NCBI RefSeq assembly: GCF_002236115.1
Contig: NZ_NIWT01000006.1
Location: 62,001 to 126,000, forward strand
Source: Pseudomonas jessenii
GTDB taxonomy: Bacteria; Pseudomonadota; Gammaproteobacteria; Pseudomonadales; Pseudomonadaceae
Direction: 5' to 3'
Length of the DNA stretch: 64,000 bases
Positions within the stretch are counted from its first letter, which is position 1; each line of letters starts with the position of its first letter. Positions 26,761 to 35,470 of the stretch are shown in pieces. The translations under genes were made by a program, and so were the position numbers. The notes under the pieces were generated by a model. The model was not told the origin of the DNA. It saw only the letters and a program-made list of their open reading frames with translations, and made no database searches.

Positions 26761-27576
26761 TCAGTAGGCAATGAAGGACAACGGCAGATCGCGGACCTGC
26801 ACCGGCACGGGGGGCTGGTAGTGATCGTCGCTGGTGAGTTCGTGAAGCAGTTCCTCGCGTAACTGGTGGAAGTCGAAACTGCTGCGCTGGCGCGGATGGG
26901 GCAGGGCAATGTCGACCACTTGTTTGATCCGCCCCGGACGCGGCTCCATCACCACGACACGGTCGGCGAGGAAGATCGCTTCCTCGACATCGTGGGTGAC
27001 CAGCACGGTGGTGATTTTTGCCCGGGCGCGGATCGCCAACAGTTCGTCCTGCATCTGCTGGTGGGTCAGTGCATCGAGGGCGCCGAAGGGCTCATCCAGC
27101 AGCAGAATCCGTGGGCTGGCCACCAGGCCGCGAGCAATGGCCACGCGCTGGGCCATGCCGCCGGAGAGCTGGTGCGGATAGGCGCGGGCGAAGTCGCCCA
27201 GGCCCACCAGTTCGATGAAATCATGGATGCGCCTGTGCTTTTGCGCAGCGCTCAATGGCTCGTTGACCAGGCCCAGGCCGATGTTGTCGGCCACGCTCAG
27301 CCACGGGAACAAGCGGTGTTCCTGAAAGACGATGCCGCGCTCGCCGCCGATGCCGGTGACGGCTTTTCCGTCCACGCTGATTTGCCCGCGAAACTGCGTA
27401 TCGAGGCCCACCAGCAGCCGCAGCAAAGTGGATTTGCCGCAACCGCTGGAGCCGACAATGGCGACGAACTCGCCCTCGGCGATGTCCAGATTGAATTCGC
27501 GAATGGCCTCAAGTGTGAAGCCGTCGACGTCGAAGGTTTTGCCCACGTGATTGAAGCTGACAATCGGTGCGTTCAT
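26761..27576 (-). CDS. atsC: Sulfate-ester ABC transporter ATPase
   Basis: A 271-residue ATPase of the nitrate/sulfonate/taurine class: Walker A GSSGCGKST, signature LSGGMAQRVAIARGL, Walker B LLLDEPFGALD, switch VTHDVEEA. Its start overlaps the end of the fused permease atsB by 4 bases, and atsA begins 15 bases after its stop. The context fixes the role: energising import of sulfate esters for AtsA and AtsK. Confidence 0.93.
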   Translation of the reverse strand: MNAPIVSFNHVGKTFDVDGFTLEAIREFNLDIAEGEFVAIVGSSGCGKSTLLRLLVGLDTQFRGQISVDGKAVTGIGGERGIVFQEHRLFPWLSVADNIGLGLVNEPLSAAQKHRRIHDFIELVGLGDFARAYPHQLSGGMAQRVAIARGLVASPRILLLDEPFGALDALTHQQMQDELLAIRARAKITTVLVTHDVEEAIFLADRVVVMEPRPGRIKQVVDIALPHPRQRSSFDFHQLREELLHELTSDDHYQPPVPVQVRDLPLSFIAY

Positions 27577-29171
27577 GCGTGTCTCCAGCGAGTGACGCGG
27601 ATTTCCAGGCGTTGGCCAATGAGGTTGAGCAGGGCGCCGGTCAGGCCCACCAGCAGCATGCCGGCCATGATCAGGTCCATGCGCAGCAGTTGCTGGGCGC
27701 CGATCATCTGGCTGCCGATGCCGCCGTTGGACGGCATGAAGTATTCAGCGCCAATGGTGCCGAGCCAGGCGTAGATAAGGCTCAGCCGAAGCCCTGCAAA
27801 AATTCCCGGTGCCGCGCCCGGTAGTACCAGTCGAACCAGGCGCTGACGCAGACTCAGGCGCAACACCTGCGCGGCCTCGTTCAGTTGCGGCGAGAGGTGG
27901 ACGACGCTGCGTTGGGTGGCGATAAACAGCGGGAAAAAGGCGGCGAGGGCAACGAACACCCATTTGGCCAATTCCCCCAGGCCGAACCACGCGGTGAGCA
28001 GCGGCACCCAGGCGAAAATGGCGATCTGACGGATGGCGGCGAGGGTTGGGCCGAGCACGCGTTCACTGGTGCGCGACAACCCCAGCAGCAATCCCAAGGC
28101 AAACCCGAGCCCGCCACCGAGCAGCAACCCGCCAAGGGTTCGGCCCAGGCTCAGGGCCATGCCACCAAGCAATGTGCCGTCGAGCAAACCATCCCGAGTG
28201 GTCTGCAGGACGGCCAGTGGGCTGACCAGAATGTTCGCGTCAATCCATTGCTGATCCGAGGTCAGTTGCCACAACGCCAGAAGCGCCAGTGGCAGCAACC
28301 ACGGTTGCAATCGCTGCCAACCTTGATAACGCGGCCCGCGACGGATTTCGGCCGTGGCTGGGTGCGGCCAGTGCACCAGTTTCCTGTCCAGCAATCCGAT
28401 GCCGCGATCCATCGCCACACCAATCAAACCGATCACCACAATGCACACGAACACGATGTCGAGCATGAACAGCTGCCGCGCCCAGACCATCAGGTAGCCG
28501 ATGCCTTCACTGGAAGCGAGCAGTTCAACAGCGAGCAGTGAAGTCCAGCCGGCGGCCAGTGCGAGGCGCACACCGGCCATGAATGCCGGCAGTGCGGCAG
28601 GCAGCACCAGGCGTCGGATCAACAGGTGCCTGGGCAGGCGCAACACGGCGGCGGCTTCGCGCAGTTTTGGTTGTGCATCGCGCACACCGACCAGTGTATG
28701 CAGGGTCACCGGCACCACGATGGCCTTGATCAACACCACCAGTTTCAGCACTTCGCCAATGCCGAAAAACACCATGAACAATGGAATCCAGGCCAGGGTC
28801 GGAACTTGCGCCAACCCGGCAAAGGTTGGAAATACCAGGCGCTCCAGTCGACGACTGAAGCCCAGTGCGGCACCCAAAACCGCACCTGCGCTGATCCCGG
28901 CCAGCAGCCCCCAGAACAAGCGTTGCAGGCTGATCCACAAATGGCTCCACAACTCGCCCTGGGACAGTTCCAGTGCGCTGCTCCAGACCAGGCTCGGCGC
29001 CGGCAGGATCTGCTCGCTCATCCAGTGATTGCGGCTGGCGAGCCACCAGAGGGTGAACAGAGTGACAGGCAGCAACCAAGGCAACAGCCGACGATTCAGA
29101 CTGGGCCAGAGGCGTTGGTTTTTCAGTGGTGGCGCGGCCAGCGGCAGGCTGAGAAGAGAAACACGGGCCAT
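27573..29171 (-). CDS. atsB: Fused two-domain ABC permease for sulfate esters
   Basis: A 532-residue permease holding two complete TauC/SsuC-like domains in one chain. The first EAA loop reads REAAAVLRLPRHLLIRRLVLPAALP, the second NEAAQVLRLSLRQRLVRLVLPGAAP. Each half has about six helices. I chose ATG 29171 (MARVSLLSLPL), which has a strong GGAGGT site 6 bases upstream; the longer frame runs into REP sequence. The fusion replaces the usual permease dimer. It is first in the atsBCA operon, divergent from atsR, and probably induced by sulfur limitation. Confidence 0.92.
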   Translation of the reverse strand: MARVSLLSLPLAAPPLKNQRLWPSLNRRLLPWLLPVTLFTLWWLASRNHWMSEQILPAPSLVWSSALELSQGELWSHLWISLQRLFWGLLAGISAGAVLGAALGFSRRLERLVFPTFAGLAQVPTLAWIPLFMVFFGIGEVLKLVVLIKAIVVPVTLHTLVGVRDAQPKLREAAAVLRLPRHLLIRRLVLPAALPAFMAGVRLALAAGWTSLLAVELLASSEGIGYLMVWARQLFMLDIVFVCIVVIGLIGVAMDRGIGLLDRKLVHWPHPATAEIRRGPRYQGWQRLQPWLLPLALLALWQLTSDQQWIDANILVSPLAVLQTTRDGLLDGTLLGGMALSLGRTLGGLLLGGGLGFALGLLLGLSRTSERVLGPTLAAIRQIAIFAWVPLLTAWFGLGELAKWVFVALAAFFPLFIATQRSVVHLSPQLNEAAQVLRLSLRQRLVRLVLPGAAPGIFAGLRLSLIYAWLGTIGAEYFMPSNGGIGSQMIGAQQLLRMDLIMAGMLLVGLTGALLNLIGQRLEIRVTRWRHA

Positions 29172-29210
29172 GGGTGACCTCCGTTGTCGGGTTGCAATAC
29201 TGGCTGCCTT

Positions 29211-29304
29211 TTGTGGGAGCGAGCTTGCTCGCGATGAGGGCATGTCAGGCGACTCATGTGCTGGATGACACACCGCTATCGCGAGCAAGCCCGCTCCCAC
29301 AGGG
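29211..29304. repeat. REP pair
   Basis: GGGAGCGAGCTTGCTCGC at 29215-29233 and inverted GCGAGCAAGCCCGCTCCC at 29281-29299. It lies between the divergent atsB and atsR promoters. Confidence 0.9.
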
Positions 29305-29319
29305 TTCAAGGCGTATGCA

Positions 29320-29571
29320 AAATTGATCTATAAAAATTAAAATCAATACTATTGAGAGATAAGTGAAACCATTTAAGGCCTCCATAAGCCACTGCATCCA
29401 ATGCATTCGAAGAATATTTTTGATGCTGCCAAGGCATACGCCACGGAGAGGTCCGCAGGCCTTGATATAGATCCAAATAGTCTAAAAATGTGAATTTATA
29501 GTATTTAAGTGTTGGTTCTACTTGGGTCTACTTTCGGCTCCTCAACGCCCGTTGCCCAAGGAGCCGCACCC
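29320..29571. promoter_or_regulatory. AT-rich divergent control region atsB / atsR
   Basis: About 250 bases of markedly AT-rich DNA between the REP pair and atsR. It holds GATATAGATC (29464-29473) and AAATAGTCT (29475-29483), elements shared with other sulfur genes in the window, and a direct repeat around TGCATCCAATGCATTC. A CysB or SftR role is inferred. A 30-codon frame at 29401-29493 has no ribosome site. Confidence 0.5.
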
Positions 29572-30585
29572 ATGAACCTTCCCTTCAAACGTGTCATCAG
29601 TCTGTTCGCCGCACCGGCCCTGGCGGGTCTGCTGGCCTTCACGGCCAACGCCAGTGAGCTCAAGGAGATCCGCATCGCCGTGCCGGACCTGAGTGCCGGT
29701 ACCCAGCACTCAGGTGGCGGTGTCGTGGACGTCCTGCGTGATCAACAGATCTTCGAAAAGGCTTTCGCCGATCAAGGCATCAAGATTCAGTGGAGCTTCT
29801 TCAAGGGCGCAGGCCCGGTGATCAACGAGGCGTTCGCCAACGGTCAAGTGGACCTGGCCTACCTCGGCGATCTGGCGGCCATCATCGGCAAGTCCAATGG
29901 TCTGGATACACGACTGCTCAGCGCCTCGGCGCGCGGGGTGAAGCATTACCTCGGCGTGGTACCGGGTTCAGGGATCAAGACCCTGCAGGACCTCAAGGGT
30001 AAACGCGTGGCCATCTTCCGTGGCACCGCCAGCCAGCTGTCCTTCGACGCGGCGCTGGCTAGCCAGGGGTTGAGCGAGAAGGATGTGAAAGTCATCAACC
30101 TCGACTTCAACGCGGCGGTCGCGGCGCTGGCGGCGAAGCAGATCGATGCCTCGTGGGGCGGTTCCGGGCTGACGGCGTTGCAAGCCAAGGGGCTGGCCGA
30201 GTTACCGCTAAATACCAAGGACCTGGGCGGTGCGGGCAGCGTGCAGGCGGTGCTGATAGGGACTGGAAAGTTTGTCGATGCGCATCCGGAGGCGGTGGCG
30301 AAATTGCTCAAGGCCCAACAGCAGGCCGTGGAGTGGCTGACCCAGGACAGCAACAAGGACGCCTACATTCAGTTGGTGTCGGGGCTGGCGAGTTATCCGG
30401 CGGTGATCCTCACACAGGACCTGAAGGATCAGAAACTGAGCGAGGTGTTCCCCTCGACGCTTGACCCGGTGTTCCTCGGCAAATTGCAGGATGCCGTGGA
30501 CCTGGCTTCGCAGCAGAAGCTGATTCGCAAGTCGTTCAAGGTCAGTGATTGGGTGGCGCCGGAGTTGGCTGCTGCGAAGCTCTGA
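29572..30585 (+). CDS. atsR: Periplasmic binding protein for sulfate esters
   Basis: A 337-residue SsuA/TauA-type binding protein with a signal peptide cut after about residue 27 (LLAFTANA-SELKE). Family stretches are INEAFANGQVDLAYLGDLAAIIG, LKGKRVAIFRGTASQLSF and AAVAALAAKQIDASWGG. ATG 29572 follows AAGGAGCC; the frame is open from 29509. In P. putida and P. aeruginosa AtsR serves the AtsB/AtsC transporter. Here it is divergent from atsBCA across an AT-rich control region. Confidence 0.93.
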   Translation: MNLPFKRVISLFAAPALAGLLAFTANASELKEIRIAVPDLSAGTQHSGGGVVDVLRDQQIFEKAFADQGIKIQWSFFKGAGPVINEAFANGQVDLAYLGDLAAIIGKSNGLDTRLLSASARGVKHYLGVVPGSGIKTLQDLKGKRVAIFRGTASQLSFDAALASQGLSEKDVKVINLDFNAAVAALAAKQIDASWGGSGLTALQAKGLAELPLNTKDLGGAGSVQAVLIGTGKFVDAHPEAVAKLLKAQQQAVEWLTQDSNKDAYIQLVSGLASYPAVILTQDLKDQKLSEVFPSTLDPVFLGKLQDAVDLASQQKLIRKSFKVSDWVAPELAAAKL

Positions 30586-30607
30586 ATCTTTAGTGAATTC
30601 ATTGGCC

Positions 30608-30690
30608 TCATCGCGAGCAAGCTCGCTCCCACACTGACCGTGTGAACACTGGAGATCCCCTGTGGGAGCGAGCTTGCTCGCGATGAGGCC
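30608..30690. repeat. REP pair
   Basis: GCGAGCAAGCTCGCTCCC near 30613 and its inverted copy near 30664-30682, abutting the stop of the LysR gene. Confidence 0.9.
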
Positions 30691-31611
30691 CTAAACCGCA
30701 ACGGGCATCTGCTGCCTGTCCACCGCCACCAACGTCTCGATCATCGCCCGCGCCGCCGGTGACAACCGGAACCCCGTGCGGCTGACAATCCCGCACCGCG
30801 CATTCATGCTCTCAATGTTCTGCGGCAGGTTGCGCCAGTGCAGCAGCACCAGCGAGCCCTGGGCAATGTCTTCAACAAACGCTTCTTCAGTCCCCACGCC
30901 GATGGCATTGGATTGCAGCACCACTTTCACCAGCGCCGGAAAATGTTCGGTCTCGATGGTCGGTGAAAAATCCACCCGGCCACTGAGGTTCGCCAGCAGT
31001 TTGCGAATGCCCGGCGGGATCTTCGTAGTCGCCAGCGGGTAATCAAACATGTCGTTGGTCGACAGGCTCTCCTTGGCCAGCAGCGGATGCCCTGGCCGGC
31101 AGAAAAACACGCCGCGCTTGGGCGTCAGAGCCTGGGTCTGGAAGTTCGGATCGGACTCGAAATGGCGGATGTCGGCGATGAAGAATTCGATCTCTTCACG
31201 GCTCAGGGCGCGGCTGAGTTTCTCCCAGTTATCCACCTCGAAACAGGTGCGCACTTTCGGGTGCGCGTTGATGAACTGCGCCACCGCATCCGGTACCAGT
31301 TTCACCGCCGGTGCCGGGCCGCAACCGAAGCGCAGTTCACCGGCATCGAGCTTGGTCATCTGCGTCACTTCGCAGCTGAGCAGCGCAGCACCCTGCACCA
31401 GGCTGCGGGCATGTTGCAGCACCACCAGGCCTTCAGGGGTGGGGCGCAAATCCTTGTTGCCACGGTCCACCAGGACGCAGCCGAACTCGTGTTCGAGCCC
31501 CTGAATGCTGCGGCTGAAGGCCGGCTGGGTAATGCCCATGGCCTCGGCCGCGCGCACGAAACTGCGGTGTTCGTCGAGGGCGATGAAGTAACGCAACTGG
31601 CGAAGATCCAT
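30691..31611 (-). CDS. sftR: LysR-type regulator of sulfate-ester genes (SftR-like)
   Basis: A 306-residue LysR protein. The HTH is MDLRQLRYFIALDEHRSFVR, then AAEAMGITQPAFSRSIQGLE; the effector domain follows (GELRFGCGPAPAVKLVPDAVAQF). ATG 31611 is preferred to ATG 31626, whose AGG touches the start codon. In P. putida S-313 the regulator SftR controls arylsulfatase and alkylsulfatase genes and lies among them; this gene has the same position, between atsR and divergent atsK. The name rests on context, since LysR proteins are hard to assign from sequence alone. Confidence 0.8.
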   Translation of the reverse strand: MDLRQLRYFIALDEHRSFVRAAEAMGITQPAFSRSIQGLEHEFGCVLVDRGNKDLRPTPEGLVVLQHARSLVQGAALLSCEVTQMTKLDAGELRFGCGPAPAVKLVPDAVAQFINAHPKVRTCFEVDNWEKLSRALSREEIEFFIADIRHFESDPNFQTQALTPKRGVFFCRPGHPLLAKESLSTNDMFDYPLATTKIPPGIRKLLANLSGRVDFSPTIETEHFPALVKVVLQSNAIGVGTEEAFVEDIAQGSLVLLHWRNLPQNIESMNARCGIVSRTGFRLSPAARAMIETLVAVDRQQMPVAV

Positions 31612-31685
31612 ATGCTTTTCCGGCATCCTAAAAATAGCTCGAAGGCATTTGCGACGAGGGTTGACTGAGGTTTTAAATGCAACCT

Positions 31686-31740
31686 CTTATTCCGTCAACG
31701 AAGCATGTAGATATCTATTAGATCTAAATAGAATATAGAT
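31686..31740. promoter_or_regulatory. Operator region of sftR / atsK
   Basis: In the divergent gap lie CTTATTCC (31686-31693) with AACGAA (31697-31702), the palindrome TAGATATCTA (31708-31717), GATCTAAATAG (31721-31731) and ATATAGAT (31733-31740). These short elements recur at 29464-29483 and 37647-37686. A LysR-type (SftR or CysB) site is likely. Confidence 0.5.
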
Positions 31741-31794
31741 AGAGCAGTGTTTCGCGGCCGGTTCAACCGCAAGCAGTCTGATGAGGGTCTACCC

Positions 31795-32715
31795 ATGAGC
31801 AATGCCGCTTTCGCAGTACAACCCGCTGTTCACGCGCTTGAAATCCATCCGGTGGCCGGCCGCATCGGTGCCGAAATCCGTGGCGTACAGCTTTCGGGCG
31901 AGCTGGATGCCGCCACTGTTGAAGCCATTCAACAGGCACTGCTGCAATACAAAGTGATCTTCTTCCGCGACCAGACCCAGCTCGACGACCAACGCCAGGA
32001 GGCGTTCGCCCATCTGCTTGGCGAACCGGTGGCGCACCCGACCGTACCGGTGCGCGAAGGCACGCGCTTTCTGCTGGAGCTGGACGGTGCCGAGGGCCAG
32101 CGTGCCAGCTCCTGGCACACCGACGTGACCTTCGTCGAAGCCTACCCAAAAGCCTCGATCCTGCGCTCGGTGGTGGCCCCGGCTTTCGGCGGCGACACCC
32201 TGTGGGCCAACACCGCCACTGCCTATGACGGGTTGTCGGTGGAGCTGCGTGAGCTGGCCGACAAGCTGGTCGCCGTGCACAGCAACGAATACGACTACGC
32301 CGGCACCAGGCCTGACGTCTCGGCCGAGAAGCTGGAGCGCTATCGCAAGATTTTCACTTCGACCGTGTACGAGACCGAGCACCCGGTGGTCCGCGTGCAC
32401 CCGGTCAGCGGTGAGAAGAGCCTGTTGCTGGGGCATTTCGTCAAACGCATCAAGGGTTATTCCCAGGCCGATTCGGCGCACCTGTTCGGTCTGTTGCAGA
32501 GCCATGTGATCCGCCAGGAAAACATCGTGCGCTGGCGCTGGAAGGCCGGTGATGTGGCGATCTGGGACAACCGCTCCACCCAGCATTACGCGGTGGATGA
32601 CTACGGGACCCAGGATCGCATCGTGCGCCGGGTGACGCTTAAGGGGGAAGTGCCGGTGGGGGTGAACGGGCAGGTCAGCCAGACCGTGAAAGGGCCGGAT
32701 ATCGACGGCGTCTGA
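31795..32715 (+). CDS. atsK: Alkylsulfatase dioxygenase AtsK (Fe2+/2-oxoglutarate)
   Basis: A 306-residue TauD/TfdA-family enzyme. The iron ligands fall where I recall them in P. putida AtsK: H108 and D110 in SSWHTDVTF and H264 in RSTQHYAVDDY; R275 follows for 2-oxoglutarate. AtsK hydroxylates the carbon next to the sulfate ester of medium-chain alkyl sulfates, releasing sulfate and an aldehyde. ATG 31795 stands after GAGGGTC; the frame is open from 31747. It is divergent from the LysR gene and followed by the TonB receptor after a REP pair. Confidence 0.93.
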   Translation: MSNAAFAVQPAVHALEIHPVAGRIGAEIRGVQLSGELDAATVEAIQQALLQYKVIFFRDQTQLDDQRQEAFAHLLGEPVAHPTVPVREGTRFLLELDGAEGQRASSWHTDVTFVEAYPKASILRSVVAPAFGGDTLWANTATAYDGLSVELRELADKLVAVHSNEYDYAGTRPDVSAEKLERYRKIFTSTVYETEHPVVRVHPVSGEKSLLLGHFVKRIKGYSQADSAHLFGLLQSHVIRQENIVRWRWKAGDVAIWDNRSTQHYAVDDYGTQDRIVRRVTLKGEVPVGVNGQVSQTVKGPDIDGV

Positions 32716-32722
32716 ACTGACG

Positions 32723-32803
32723 CTATCGCGAGCAAGCTCGCTCCCACAGGGGATCTTCGGAGTTCACAGGATCAGTGTGGGAGCGAGCTTGCTCGCGATG
32801 GCG
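32723..32803. repeat. REP pair
   Basis: GCGAGCAAGCTCGCTCCC near 32728 and its inverted copy near 32778-32797, between atsK and the TonB receptor. Confidence 0.9.
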
Positions 32804-32849
32804 GCCTGGCAAGCAACAAAGCATTTACTTTGATCGGGAACCCCGCCTT

Positions 32850-35210
32850 ATGAGTCCGTTGCACCTCGCTTCAACCTCTTCACCCCAACGGCTCAAACGC
32901 CTGCCACTGGCCTTGTTGCTGGCAGGCAGCGCCGGTTGGACCCAAGGCTATGCAGCCGACAGCGCCACCCCGGAATCCATTCCGGCCAAGGCCGCCACGG
33001 CCGACAGCGCGCAATTGGAAACCGTGACGGTCACCACTCGCCGCCGCGAAGAAAGTTCTCAGGATGTGCCGACGCCGATGAGTGTGGTCAGCGGCCAGAC
33101 TCTGGAAACCCAGCGGGTCTATCGCATCCAGGATCTGCAGCAACTGGTGCCGAGCGTCAACGTCGCCTACATGCATGCGCGCCAATCCAGCGTGTCGATC
33201 CGTGGCCTGGGCAACAACCCGGCCAGCGATGGCCTGGAAGGCAGTGTCGGCCTGTACATCGACAACGTTTACCTAGGCCGCCCCGGCATGGCTGTATTCG
33301 ACCTGATGGACATCGAGCAACTCGAAGTGCTGCGTGGTCCGCAAGGCACCTTGTTCGGCAAGAACACCACCGCCGGCGTGATCAACATCAGCACCCGCGC
33401 GCCGACCTTTACCCCTGAACGCAGCATCGAATCTTCGGTGGGCGAGGATGGCTACTTCCAGACCAAGGGCACGATTTCCGGCCCGCTGAATGACGAACTG
33501 GCGGGACGTTTTTCCGCGTATCGCACCCGCAGCGACGGTGACATCAAGAATGAATTCGACGGCCACGATTTGAACGGTGGCTCCCGCGAAGGCTTCCGTG
33601 GGCAGTTGCTGTTCAAGCCTAACGAGTCGTTCAACTTGCGCTGGATCGGCGACTACAACGAGGAAGATTCCAGCGCCGGCACACGTGTGTTGTACAACAC
33701 CGGCCCAACCATCAATGGCACCAACCTGTATCAGACCCGGGCCAACGCGGCGGGCGCGACACTGGTCGACGGCACGCACCGCAAGGTCAACCTGAACAAC
33801 GAACAGCACGTCACCGTGCATCAGGGCGGTACTTCGGTCGAGGCCAACTGGACGCTGCCAAGCGACTTCACCCTGACCTCTATCAGCTCCTATCGCTGGT
33901 GGAATTTCACCCCGCGCAACGATGATGGTCTGAACGTATCCGCCTTCCACAACGCTGGCGTTTCGGTGGAGGATAAGCAGTACTCTCAGGAGTTTCGCCT
34001 GGCGTCGCCTACCGGTGGATTCTTCGATTACGTGCTCGGCGCCTACTACTTCGGTTCCGACCTGGACAACAAATCCTTCACCTTCTACGGACCGCAAGCG
34101 GACATCTGGAGCGGTACACCTAACGGTGCGCTGAACAACATCGACAGCGTCGGCAACGGTCACATCGAAACCAACAGCTTTGCGCTGTTCGCCCAAGGCA
34201 CCTGGCACCTGACCGAACGCCTGGATTTCACCGCCGGGCTACGTGGCACCTATGAAGAGAAAAGCGCCAATGTCACCCGTGATGCCCCGGTGGGTGGTGC
34301 AGCGGTTACCGGTGCGGCGGCTGCGGCACGACGTGCTCGCGCTGGCGTCTTCGACTCCGGCGATCTGAATCAGTACAGCTCCAGCCCTTCGGGTCTGTTG
34401 AACCTCAGCTACCGCATCACCGACGACCTGCTCACATACGCCACCTTGTCCCATGGCGAAAAGTCCGGCGGGGTCAATCTGGCGGTAGGCACGGCAGCGG
34501 TTGCCGGCGCCGACTCGCTGCTGATCGGCACCGAGCGCGCCAATAACGCCGAGCTCGGTTTCAAGAGCACCCTGTGGGACCGTCGCCTGCAACTCAATGC
34601 CAACCTGTTCTGGACCCAGGTCAACGGCCATCAGACCAACGCCTACGACGCCATCAATCGCGTGCAATACCTGACGAACGCCGGCTCCGTGCGCTCCCGT
34701 GGCGTGGAGTTCGAAAGCACCCTGATCCCGCTGCGTGGCCTGACGCTGAACATCAACGGCTCGTACAACGACGTCAGCTACCTCTCCTACAAGGACGCGC
34801 CGTGCCCGCCGGAAGTCAGCCTGGCGCCGGGCGCTCCAGCGTCCTGCGACCTCAGCGGCCATCAAGTGGTCGGTGCTTCGAAATGGATCGGCAACGCCAA
34901 TGGCGAATACAAATGGAACCTGAGCAACGGCTTCGAAGAGTACGTCACCGCCAGCTATGCGTTCCGCTCCAAAGCGGTGGGCACGGTGGAAGATTCCGAC
35001 TTCGGGCAGATTCCGAGTTATGCGGTGGTCAACCTGTCCACCGGCCTTCGCGGCGACTTCAACCAGGGGCAGTGGGATGTTTCGCTGTGGCTGAAAAACG
35101 CCTTCGACAAAACCTACTACACGACGCTGTGGACGGCCGCCAATGGAGGTTATGAAGGCCTGCTCGGCACACCGCGGACGCTGGGCGTGACCGGTCGATA
35201 TGACTTCTGA
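32850..35210 (+). CDS. sftP: TonB-dependent outer-membrane receptor (sulfate-ester locus)
   Basis: A 786-residue receptor. After a signal peptide (LALLLAGSAGWTQGYA-ADSA) comes a TonB-box-like ETVTVTTRRR, the plug (SVNVAYMHARQSSVSIRGLGNN, then IEQLEVLRGPQGTLFGKNTTAGVIN) and a 22-strand-type barrel ending in the terminal aromatic RYDF. ATG 32850 is used; the longer frame reads through a REP. Its place behind atsK and before tonB-exbB-exbD suggests uptake of sulfate esters or other sulfur compounds rather than siderophores. A TonB-receptor gene named sftP is reported beside sftR in P. putida S-313; assigning that name here rests on position. Confidence 0.85.
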   Translation: MSPLHLASTSSPQRLKRLPLALLLAGSAGWTQGYAADSATPESIPAKAATADSAQLETVTVTTRRREESSQDVPTPMSVVSGQTLETQRVYRIQDLQQLVPSVNVAYMHARQSSVSIRGLGNNPASDGLEGSVGLYIDNVYLGRPGMAVFDLMDIEQLEVLRGPQGTLFGKNTTAGVINISTRAPTFTPERSIESSVGEDGYFQTKGTISGPLNDELAGRFSAYRTRSDGDIKNEFDGHDLNGGSREGFRGQLLFKPNESFNLRWIGDYNEEDSSAGTRVLYNTGPTINGTNLYQTRANAAGATLVDGTHRKVNLNNEQHVTVHQGGTSVEANWTLPSDFTLTSISSYRWWNFTPRNDDGLNVSAFHNAGVSVEDKQYSQEFRLASPTGGFFDYVLGAYYFGSDLDNKSFTFYGPQADIWSGTPNGALNNIDSVGNGHIETNSFALFAQGTWHLTERLDFTAGLRGTYEEKSANVTRDAPVGGAAVTGAAAAARRARAGVFDSGDLNQYSSSPSGLLNLSYRITDDLLTYATLSHGEKSGGVNLAVGTAAVAGADSLLIGTERANNAELGFKSTLWDRRLQLNANLFWTQVNGHQTNAYDAINRVQYLTNAGSVRSRGVEFESTLIPLRGLTLNINGSYNDVSYLSYKDAPCPPEVSLAPGAPASCDLSGHQVVGASKWIGNANGEYKWNLSNGFEEYVTASYAFRSKAVGTVEDSDFGQIPSYAVVNLSTGLRGDFNQGQWDVSLWLKNAFDKTYYTTLWTAANGGYEGLLGTPRTLGVTGRYDF

Positions 35211-35215
35211 CGGCG

Positions 35216-35268
35216 AAAAACCATGCCTTGGATGAATACTTTCAATGCGGGCAAGGCATCGGTTTTTT
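35216..35268 (+). terminator. Terminator after the TonB receptor gene
   Basis: AAAAACC-TGCCTTG pairs with CAAGGCA-GGTTTTTTT around a 20-base loop, with a seven-T tail. Confidence 0.75.
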
Positions 35269-35470
35269 TCCACTACGCCGGAGCCCTTGAACGGCGGGCT
35301 CTGGCGGTGGGTTGATGGGTTTATATATTCGCTAAAGGTCTAAACATAAGTTTAAACATTACTTTCAGAACTAAGCGTTCAAGCCAATGATTGCTCTACC
35401 AGGACGTCGTCGGGGGGATGTTCAGCACGACGTTCCGGTAATCCGCAAAGAGACCGCAGGGAGTTAAACA

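Noticed and set aside
29401..29493. A 30-codon ORF upstream of atsR
   Set aside because: No ribosome site, and its 3' part overlaps the GATATAGATC/AAATAGTCT control elements; chance is likelier.
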